Assembly (NCBI RefSeq): GCF_035917575.1
Contig: NZ_CP109090.1
Location: 5,146,001-5,210,000, forward strand
Origin: Streptomyces sp. NBC_01788
Lineage (GTDB): Bacteria; Actinomycetota; Actinomycetes; Streptomycetales; Streptomycetaceae
Length of the DNA: 64,000 nt
Reading direction: 5' to 3'
The notes under the pieces were generated by a model, which worked only from the letters and a program-made list of their open reading frames with translations, was not told where the DNA came from and searched no databases. Both the position numbers and the translations under genes were made by a program. This document shows, piece by piece, positions 7,726 to 14,154 of the stretch (its first letter is position 1; every line of letters begins with the position of its first letter).

Positions 7726-8462
7726 CCAGCACCCCCGTGGGCATCCCGAGCACCACACTGCGCACCGGACTCGGTGTCCCCGGCTGGGCCCACCCCCTGC
7801 TCGCCCCGGCCGAGTGGAACGAACTCACCCGGCCCGGCACACCCCTTCACTGGGTCGTCCTCAACGTGGCCGACGGCCCCGGCGTCCAGCCCGACCCGCA
7901 CTGCCTGGAGGCGGCGGGACGGCTGCGCAACGCCGGCGTCCGCGTCCTCGGCCACCTCGACGCCGCGCACGGCGCCCGGTCCTTCATCGAGCTGGTCTCC
8001 GAAGCGCGGCGCTACCTCGAGTGGTACCGGGCCGACGGCTTCCTGCTCGAACACTGCCCCGCCGACCGTGCCGGGCTGCCCGAGGTCCGCCGGACGATCG
8101 ACGCGTTGCGGGCGGTGCGTGACGACACCCACATCGTCCTCGGCCACGGCACCCACCCGCACCCCGGCTACGCGGAGCACGCCGACCAACTGGTGACCTT
8201 CCGCGGCTCGTGGAGCGACTACCGCTGGTCGCAGGTCGCGGAGTGGACCGCCGATCACCCGCCCGAGCGCTTCTGCCACTTCGTGCACGGAGTCCCGCGC
8301 GGCCACCTCGACGAGGCGCTGCGCATCGCCCGCTGGCAGGGGGCGGCGACCATCTGGTTCACCGACCACTCCGACCGCGACCGAACGGCCGGACCCTGGG
8401 AGAACATGCCCGGTTACTGGGACGAAATCGTCTCGCGGATCGGACGAGGTGTCTCGGAATGA
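7713..8462 (+). CDS. Spherulin-4 / GH114-like protein
   Basis: A 249-residue TIM-barrel-like protein of the spherulation-specific family 4 group, related to GH114/GH135/GH166 endo-galactosaminidases that cut Pel or galactosaminogalactan. Readable core strands are LGVPGWAHPLL, HWVVLNVADGPG, GVRVLGHLDAAHG and WYRADGFLLEHCPAD. In the hydrolases the last region reads G-[IV]-F-[FL]-D-E with two acidic catalytic residues; here it is GFLLEH, with Glu for Asp and His for Glu. There is no signal peptide, unlike PelA, so it is predicted cytoplasmic. It may have altered chemistry or bind rather than cut sugar. Last gene of the operon, overlapping the epimerase by 13 bases. Confidence 0.75.
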   Translation: MPYLTSTPVGIPSTTLRTGLGVPGWAHPLLAPAEWNELTRPGTPLHWVVLNVADGPGVQPDPHCLEAAGRLRNAGVRVLGHLDAAHGARSFIELVSEARRYLEWYRADGFLLEHCPADRAGLPEVRRTIDALRAVRDDTHIVLGHGTHPHPGYAEHADQLVTFRGSWSDYRWSQVAEWTADHPPERFCHFVHGVPRGHLDEALRIARWQGAATIWFTDHSDRDRTAGPWENMPGYWDEIVSRIGRGVSE

Positions 8463-8481
8463 AGAAGGGCGTGGCAGTGTT
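8456..8481 (+). promoter_or_regulatory. SigR-type promoter of moeZ
   Basis: GGAAT at 8456-8460 and GTT at 8479-8481 are separated by exactly 18 bases, the consensus of the thiol-oxidative-stress sigma factor SigR. Transcription would start about 8488, giving a ~38-base leader to the GTG of moeZ. The -35 element overlaps the last codons of the preceding gene. Confidence 0.75.
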
Positions 8482-8525
8482 ACGAGGAGAACAACCGTAG
8501 TGTTTGACCGACCAACGGAGTCCCC

Positions 8526-9704
8526 GTGTCGCTGCCACCCCTGGTCGAGCCGGCTCCCGAGCTCACCGTAGACGAGGTTCGCAGGTACTCCCGCCACCTG
8601 ATCATTCCCGACGTGGGGATGGACGGGCAGAAGCGGCTGAAGAATGCCAAGGTGCTCTTTGTGGGCGCCGGCGGGCTGGGTTCGCCGGGTCTGATGTACA
8701 TGGCCGCGGCGGGCGTCGGCACGCTCGGCATCGCGGAGTTCGACGAGGTGGACGAGTCGAACCTGCAGCGCCAGGTCATCCACAGCCAGTCCGACATCGG
8801 CCGCCCCAAGGCCGAGTCCGCGCGGGACACCATCAAGGGCATCAACCCGTACGTGAACGTCGTCCTTCACCAGGAGCGGCTCGAGGCCGACAACGTGAAG
8901 GAGATCTTCAGCCAGTACGACCTGATCGTCGACGGCACGGACAACTTCGCGACCCGGTACCTCGTCAACGACGCCTGTGTGCTGCTCAACAAGCCGTACG
9001 TGTGGGGTTCGATCTACCGCTTCGACGGCCAGGCCTCCGTCTTCTGGTCCGAGCACGGCCCCTGCTACCGCTGCCTCTACCCGGAGCCGCCGCCCCCCGG
9101 CATGGTCCCCTCCTGCGCCGAGGGCGGCGTCCTGGGCGTGCTGTGCGCGTCCATCGGCTCCATCCAGGCCAACGAGGCCATCAAGCTGCTGGCGGGCATC
9201 GGCGAGCCGCTGGTCGGCCGCCTGATGATCTACGACGCCCTGGAGATGCAGTACCGCCAGGTCAAGGTCCGCAAGGACCCCGACTGCGCGGTCTGCGGCA
9301 CGAACCCGACCGTCACCGAACTCATCGACTACGAGGCCTTCTGCGGCGTCGTCTCCGAGGAGGCCCAGGCGGCGGCCGCCGACTCGACGATCACTCCCAA
9401 GCAGCTCAAGGAGTGGATCGACGACGGTGAGAACATCGAGCTCATCGACGTCCGCGAGCCGAACGAGTTCGAGATCGTCTCCATCCCGGGCGCCCGACTG
9501 GTCCCGAAGAACGAGTTCCTCATGGGCTCCGCCCTGGAGAGCCTCCCGCACGACAAGAAGATCGTCCTGAACTGCAAGACGGGTGTCCGCAGTGCGGAAG
9601 TCCTCGCCGTGCTGAAGTCCGCGGGCTTCGCGGACGCCGTGCACGTCGGCGGCGGCGTGATCGGCTGGGTCAACCAGATCGAACCGCACAAGCCGGTCTA
9701 CTGA
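8526..9704 (+). CDS. moeZ: MoeZ, adenylyltransferase/sulfurtransferase
   Basis: A 392-residue cytoplasmic two-domain enzyme that adenylates the C-terminal glycine of ubiquitin-like sulfur carriers (MoaD, CysO, thiamine or siderophore sulfur carriers) and transfers sulfur. The N-terminal MoeB/ThiF domain shows GAGGLGSPG (about 47-55), the Arg finger in NLQRQVIHSQSD, and zinc CxxC pairs in CYRC and CAVC. A C-terminal rhodanese domain (about 285-390) has the active Cys loop CKTGVRS. Length and architecture are typical. GTG start with CGGAG upstream. A SigR-type promoter precedes it, linking it to thiol stress. It is followed by a strong terminator. Confidence 0.95.
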   Translation: MSLPPLVEPAPELTVDEVRRYSRHLIIPDVGMDGQKRLKNAKVLFVGAGGLGSPGLMYMAAAGVGTLGIAEFDEVDESNLQRQVIHSQSDIGRPKAESARDTIKGINPYVNVVLHQERLEADNVKEIFSQYDLIVDGTDNFATRYLVNDACVLLNKPYVWGSIYRFDGQASVFWSEHGPCYRCLYPEPPPPGMVPSCAEGGVLGVLCASIGSIQANEAIKLLAGIGEPLVGRLMIYDALEMQYRQVKVRKDPDCAVCGTNPTVTELIDYEAFCGVVSEEAQAAAADSTITPKQLKEWIDDGENIELIDVREPNEFEIVSIPGARLVPKNEFLMGSALESLPHDKKIVLNCKTGVRSAEVLAVLKSAGFADAVHVGGGVIGWVNQIEPHKPVY

Positions 9705-9733
9705 TCACCGGTCCGGCTGACCAGCAGGACTGA

Positions 9734-9775
9734 AGAAGCCCACGGCTCTGACCAGCTCAGATGCCGTGGGCTTCT
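9734..9775. terminator. Bidirectional hairpin terminator after moeZ
   Basis: A perfect 13-bp stem (AGAAGCCCACGGC at 9734-9746 with its complement at 9763-9775) around a 16-base loop. It lies between moeZ and the convergent DUF397 gene and can serve both. No U tract, as is common in Streptomyces. Confidence 0.8.
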
Positions 9776-9839
9776 GGCGTTGTCGGTCAAGAGGGTTGCT
9801 GAGTCCGAGTGCGAACAACACTGATTGAAATCGCTGCAG

Positions 9840-10064
9840 TTAACCGAACTCGCCCTCGCGCACACCGTCTCGGAAGGCTGCCCATTCTTCTGCGGTGAAC
9901 CGTAGAGGCGGCAGGTCTCGATGGTTCGAGTCACGGACGGCAACAGCTCCGCCACCAAGGTCCGCTACCTCCACGCAGGTGGACGTGTAGGGGCTCTTGC
10001 TGCTCTTGACCCAGCGTGTTCGGCTCAGATCGAGTGCGTACAGTTCAGCCTTTTCCGCTTGCAT
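9840..10064 (-). CDS. DUF397 domain protein (orphan)
   Basis: A 74-residue protein with the DUF397 hallmarks: WVKSSKSPYTSTCVEVA, AVRDSNHRDLPPLRFTAEEW and a C-terminal FRDGVREGEF. DUF397 proteins normally sit next to a DUF5753/XRE-type regulator (Scr1 or WhiJ-like), where they are thought to modulate it. No such partner is adjacent here. The ATG has GGAG upstream. Base composition of this gene and its upstream region is less GC-extreme than the surroundings, which would fit mobility. The family is certain; the role is not. Confidence 0.85.
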   Translation of the reverse strand: MQAEKAELYALDLSRTRWVKSSKSPYTSTCVEVADLGGGAVAVRDSNHRDLPPLRFTAEEWAAFRDGVREGEFG

Positions 10065-10272
10065 GAGGAGCTCCGTTTCGGTGCTCGATTATGTGTTCTC
10101 CATTCACCCTCACCTTTCTGCTTCAACGTCGCAACTGGCGAGGTGGACACCGGTTTTCGCGGCCTCCTCACTGCGGCTCGGGACGCGGATGGACAGCGCG
10201 CCCCTTGGTCCGCCATGCTGCCCTGGCGATGAGGGGCCGGCGTTGGCTGCCTCGGGTGAGGGGCGGGGACTG

Positions 10273-10812
10273 ATGGTGCAATCGCAGGTCGCGGCGGTAC
10301 GGCCGGAGCGCGTCCGCTACCGGTTGACCCGCCCCCAACGTCTGCTGCCCCTGCTGCCCAGCAGCATCGGCATAGCCGTCCAGGTCTCCGTGTGGTTGGA
10401 CGTGGGTGCTCATGTGGTTGTTCCAGGACTGCTCGCGTGGGGTGCCCTGCTGCTGCTGGTGCTGATCACCTCGCGGTTCTTCGGGGTCACTCTGACGTCA
10501 TCGGCGGCCATCGTGCACAATCTCCGCCGCCGGACCATCCCGTGGTCGAACGTCCAGGCCATCCAGATCGAGTCCTTCCTCGGAAGCCGAACCGTCGTGA
10601 TCTACGAGGCGGGCGGCCGCGGTACCCGCCTGCGGGCGCCGATAACCGGGTTCCTCTACTGGGATCGCGGCTTCGAGGAGAAGTTCCACGCCATCGGCAG
10701 GTGGTGGCTGGAGCACCGCGGCCCGAACTGGGCTCCTGTCCCGCCACCGTGGACGCCGTGGGGTGGCCCTCCGGTGTCCCAGGGGAGCCCTTACGCCCCT
10801 CGCGCCCAGTGA
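10273..10812 (+). CDS. Small membrane protein with PH-like domain
   Basis: A 179-residue protein. Two hydrophobic segments (about residues 30-65, around PSSIGIAVQVSVWLDVG and LLAWGALLLLVLITS) precede a conserved stretch FFGVTLTSSAAIVHNLRRR then IPWSNVQAIQIESFLGSRTV, typical of bacterial PH-like (YdbT/DUF304-type) domains, in which a hydrophobic hairpin is followed by a beta-sandwich. The C-terminus is Pro/Trp-rich (VPPPWTPWGG). The ATG at this position has a G-rich ribosome-binding site; longer in-frame starts upstream look non-coding. Function unknown. Divergent from DUF397 across ~208 bases with no clear operator. Confidence 0.75.
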   Translation: MVQSQVAAVRPERVRYRLTRPQRLLPLLPSSIGIAVQVSVWLDVGAHVVVPGLLAWGALLLLVLITSRFFGVTLTSSAAIVHNLRRRTIPWSNVQAIQIESFLGSRTVVIYEAGGRGTRLRAPITGFLYWDRGFEEKFHAIGRWWLEHRGPNWAPVPPPWTPWGGPPVSQGSPYAPRAQ

Positions 10813-10848
10813 GTGGCCGGCACTGCCCGGCCACCTTCACCACCGTGG

Positions 10849-12393
10849 TCATGAACAGACCTTGCCGTCCTTCGGCACGGTGCCGTACAGCAGATACGCG
10901 TTCACCGTCGAGTCCACGCAGTCGCTTCCGTTGCCGTACGCCCCGTGGCCCTCGCCCTTCCAGGTGAGTTCCACTCCGACGCCCTTGCCGAGTGCGTCCG
11001 CCATTCTCCGTGCGCCCTCGTAGGGTGTCGCCGGGTCGCCGGTGTTGCCGATCAGCAGGATCGGGGCCGCGCCCGGTGCGCTGACTTGAGGGGTGTCGTA
11101 CTGGCCGGGCACCGGCCAGTCGTGGCACCAGCCGGCCGTGTCCCAGGCCATGAAGGCGCCGAACACCGGTGAGACCTTCTCGAATTCGGGCAGCACCTTC
11201 CGCACCTGCTCCGCAGTGGGCCGCTGCTTGGCGTCCAGGCACGATATGACCCGTTGGGCGTGCGTCGTCGTGCCGTAGTGACCCGCGTCGTCACGCTCGT
11301 TGTAGGCGTCGGCGAGGGACAGCAGTCCCGAGCCGTCGCCCCGGTCTGCCGCGGCGAGGGCGTTGGTCAGGGCCGGCCAGCCGCTCTTGCTGTAGAGCGG
11401 CAGCGCGATGCCGGTGACCGCCAGCATCTGCGTCAGCTTCCGTCCGGAGGACGTGGGCAGAGGCTTGGCGTCCAGTCGCCGCACCAGGTCCGCGATCTTC
11501 CGCGAGCCGCGCTCGGGGTCCTGCCCGGTCGACTTCAGGTAGGCGTCCAGCGCCCGTTGGAAGCCCCTGGTCTGGTTGAGTGCGTGACCCACGGAGTCCG
11601 CGGTCGGGTCCACCACCGCGTCCAGGACCAGCCGGCCGACGCGCTGCGGGAACAGGTGCGCGTACACGCCGCCGAGTTCGGTGCCGTAGGACATGCCGAA
11701 GTAGTGCATCGTGGCGTCGCCGAGGACGTGGCGGATCAGGTCCATGTCGCGGGCGGTGTCGGTCGTCGAGACGTGCGCGAACAGCTTCCCGGCCGCCTTC
11801 AGACAGCCCTGTCCGAAGTCGGCGGCGTCCTGGAAGTAGGCCCGCTCCTCGGCCGCGGTGTCCGGTGTCACGTCGATCGCCTCGGCGGCCTCGATCCGCC
11901 GGTCGCTGCGGCAGCGCACGCCGGAACTGCCCCCGACCCCGCGTGGATCCCAGCTCACCAGGTCGTAACGCTGCCGCAGGACGGTGACCTCGGAGGCGTA
12001 CGACGGCAGCGCGGCCACACCCGAGCCGCCGGGGCCGCCGAAGTTGAACAGCAGGGACCCGGTGCGCTTCACGGTGGCCTCGGCGCGGACGAGGGCGAGG
12101 CCGATGGTCTCGCCGTCCGGCCGGGACCAGTCCAGCGGCGCCTTGAGCGTCGCGCACCGCCACTCGTCCCCCGGCGCGGGGGAGTCGGCCGTCGCCTTGC
12201 AGCGGCCCCAGTCGAGCCGCTGCGAGGTGAGCGAGGAAGGAAGTCGCACGGACGTCGTGCCGGACGGCGGGGCCGGCGCCGGAGCGGACCGGTCCTCTCC
12301 GCCGTCCGGACCGTGCCCGGCCGGCCCGCCGCCGCACCCCGCCAGCAGCAGCGCCGCGGCGACCGCGGCCGCCCATCGCGTCGGACGCGCCAT
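10849..12393 (-). CDS. Secreted tripeptidyl-aminopeptidase-like lipoprotein (S33 family)
   Basis: A 514-residue alpha/beta hydrolase exported as a lipoprotein: signal AAAVAAALLLAGCGGG with a lipobox Cys at about residue 20. The catalytic Ser lies in FGMSYGTELGG (about 237-243), the acid in NTGDPATPYEGARRM (about 451) and the His in WKGEGHGAYGNG (about 481). The C-terminal TAP-like domain with paired Cys is present. Relatives such as S. lividans Tap cleave tripeptides from protein N-termini outside the cell. It is the downstream member of a tandem pair with a close paralogue; the 147-base gap between them suggests separate promoters. Confidence 0.9.
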   Translation of the reverse strand: MARPTRWAAAVAAALLLAGCGGGPAGHGPDGGEDRSAPAPAPPSGTTSVRLPSSLTSQRLDWGRCKATADSPAPGDEWRCATLKAPLDWSRPDGETIGLALVRAEATVKRTGSLLFNFGGPGGSGVAALPSYASEVTVLRQRYDLVSWDPRGVGGSSGVRCRSDRRIEAAEAIDVTPDTAAEERAYFQDAADFGQGCLKAAGKLFAHVSTTDTARDMDLIRHVLGDATMHYFGMSYGTELGGVYAHLFPQRVGRLVLDAVVDPTADSVGHALNQTRGFQRALDAYLKSTGQDPERGSRKIADLVRRLDAKPLPTSSGRKLTQMLAVTGIALPLYSKSGWPALTNALAAADRGDGSGLLSLADAYNERDDAGHYGTTTHAQRVISCLDAKQRPTAEQVRKVLPEFEKVSPVFGAFMAWDTAGWCHDWPVPGQYDTPQVSAPGAAPILLIGNTGDPATPYEGARRMADALGKGVGVELTWKGEGHGAYGNGSDCVDSTVNAYLLYGTVPKDGKVCS

Positions 12394-12540
12394 GTGCCTT
12401 CCCCCCTCACCGGCTCTCCGCGAATCGGACGGCGGAGAGCGTTCAGGCCATGGTAGGCGGATCCCACCACACTCGTGGGAGCCTGTGGATAACCCACTGG
12501 CCTGCTCTTTTGTTGGTGAGGGGCTGTGTGGCCTGCGCGG

Positions 12541-14082
12541 CTAGGCACAGACCTTTCCGGTTGGTGGCACCTTTCCGTCGAGCAGATAGCCGTTCACCGC
12601 GCTCTGCACGCACGGGTCCTTGCTGTCGTACGCGCCGTGCCCCTGGCCGTGCCAGGTGAGTTCGACGCCGACACCCTTGCCCAGCGCGTCCACCATCCTC
12701 CTGGCGCCCCCGTACGGAGTCGCCGGATCGCCGGTGTTGCCCACCACGAGGATCGGCGCCGAACCGGGCGCGCTCACGTCGGCGTGCGCGGCCGCGCCCG
12801 GCACCGCCCACTGGGTGCAGCTGAGCATGCCCCAGGCGAGGAAGTCCCCGAACACCGGGGAGGCGGCCCGGAACTCGGGCAGCTTCTGTTCCACGAAGGA
12901 CGGCGTGTACCGCTGCTTCTGGTCGGCGCAGTTGATGGCGGCGTTCGCGGCGGCGAGGTTGCTGTACTTGCCGTTGATGCTGCGGCCGTTCATCGCGTCG
13001 GACAGCAGCATCAGGATCTCGCCGTTGCCCGCGTAGGCCCGCTGCAGCCCTTCGATGAGCGGGGCCCACAACTCCTTGGAGTACAGGGCCTGGGCGATGC
13101 CGTTGGTCGCGGCGGTCCGGGTCAGCCGGCGCGGGAAGATGCCGGGGATCGGATTGGTGTCGAGCTTCTTGAGCAGTGCGGCGACACGGTTCTCGACGTC
13201 CTGGGCGTCGCTGCCGATCTGGCACTTGGTGCCCTTCGAGGCGCAGTCCTTCGCGAAGTTGTCGAGGGCGAGCTGGAAACCCCTGGCCTGGCCGAGCGAG
13301 GTCTGCTCGGGGGTCTGGGTGGGGTCGACGACCGCGTCGAAGACGGCGCGGCCCACGTGCTTGGGGAACAGATGGGCGTACACGCCGCCGAGTTCGGTGC
13401 CGTAGGAGATCCCGAAGTAGTGGAGCCTGGAGTCGCCGAGCGCCTGGCGGATCAGGTCCATGTCGCGGGCGGCGTCGGTGGTGCGCACATGCGGCAGGAT
13501 CCTCCCGGAGTTCTTCTCGCAGGTGGCGTTGAACTGCTTGGTGTTGTTCACGAACGTGGCACGTTGGGCGGCGGTCTGCGGAACCGCGTCCTGCTGGAAG
13601 TACTGGTCGAGCTGCGCGTCGGTCTTGCATTTCACGCCGGTGCTGCGCCCCACCCCGCGCGGGTCGAAGCTCACCAGGTCGTAGCGGGTGCGCAGTTTGG
13701 TGTAGTCCTGGGCGAGCGCGGGCAGCGTGGTGACGCCGGAGCCGCCCGGGCCGCCGAAGTTGAAGAGCAGCGAGCCGATGCGCTTGCCGGGCCCGGTCGC
13801 CTTCGCCCGGATCAGCGCGATGTCGATCGTGCCGCCCTGCGGCTTGCTCCAGTCCAGCGGCGCCTTCACGGTGGCGCACTGCCACTTGCCGCCGCCGGGC
13901 GCCGCCGAGGGCGACGCCCCGTCGCCCTCCGCCGCGGACGGCGCCGGGCAGTTCTTCCAGTCCAGCGCCGGGTCCGTCGGCCCCCCGCCGACGGAGAGCC
14001 CGCCGCAGCCCGCCGTCAGGGCGCTCAACAGGACGGTGGTCGTGGTCAGGGCGGCGGCGCGCAGCCCGTGGCGCTTGTGCAT
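12541..14082 (-). CDS. Secreted tripeptidyl-aminopeptidase-like lipoprotein (S33 family), paralogue
   Basis: A 513-residue lipoprotein hydrolase closely resembling its neighbour. The signal LLSALTAGCGG gives a lipobox Cys at about residue 26. The nucleophile Ser lies in FGISYGTELGG, the acid in NTGDPATPYGGARRM and the His in WHGQGHGAYDSK. Shared blocks such as LLFNFGGPGGSGV, YDLVSFDPRGVGRS and TTDAARDMDLIRQALGD show tandem duplication followed by divergence. The mature N-terminus carries a Ser/Ala/Gly-rich linker and a conserved WKNCPA. Expected role is extracellular peptide trimming for nutrition or turnover. Confidence 0.9.
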   Translation of the reverse strand: MHKRHGLRAAALTTTTVLLSALTAGCGGLSVGGGPTDPALDWKNCPAPSAAEGDGASPSAAPGGGKWQCATVKAPLDWSKPQGGTIDIALIRAKATGPGKRIGSLLFNFGGPGGSGVTTLPALAQDYTKLRTRYDLVSFDPRGVGRSTGVKCKTDAQLDQYFQQDAVPQTAAQRATFVNNTKQFNATCEKNSGRILPHVRTTDAARDMDLIRQALGDSRLHYFGISYGTELGGVYAHLFPKHVGRAVFDAVVDPTQTPEQTSLGQARGFQLALDNFAKDCASKGTKCQIGSDAQDVENRVAALLKKLDTNPIPGIFPRRLTRTAATNGIAQALYSKELWAPLIEGLQRAYAGNGEILMLLSDAMNGRSINGKYSNLAAANAAINCADQKQRYTPSFVEQKLPEFRAASPVFGDFLAWGMLSCTQWAVPGAAAHADVSAPGSAPILVVGNTGDPATPYGGARRMVDALGKGVGVELTWHGQGHGAYDSKDPCVQSAVNGYLLDGKVPPTGKVCA

Positions 14083-14154
14083 GCCCCCATCCTCACGCCG
14101 TGGCCCGCCTCCCGCGCGGGACGCGGGCCGTTCGGAGTACGGCCGGGACGTGCC

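Noticed and set aside
7587..9689. 700-codon minus-strand frame across the spherulin-4-like and moeZ genes
   Set aside because: Composition (Val/Leu/Asp/Arg-rich, no motif) is antisense noise; moeZ on the plus strand is unambiguous.
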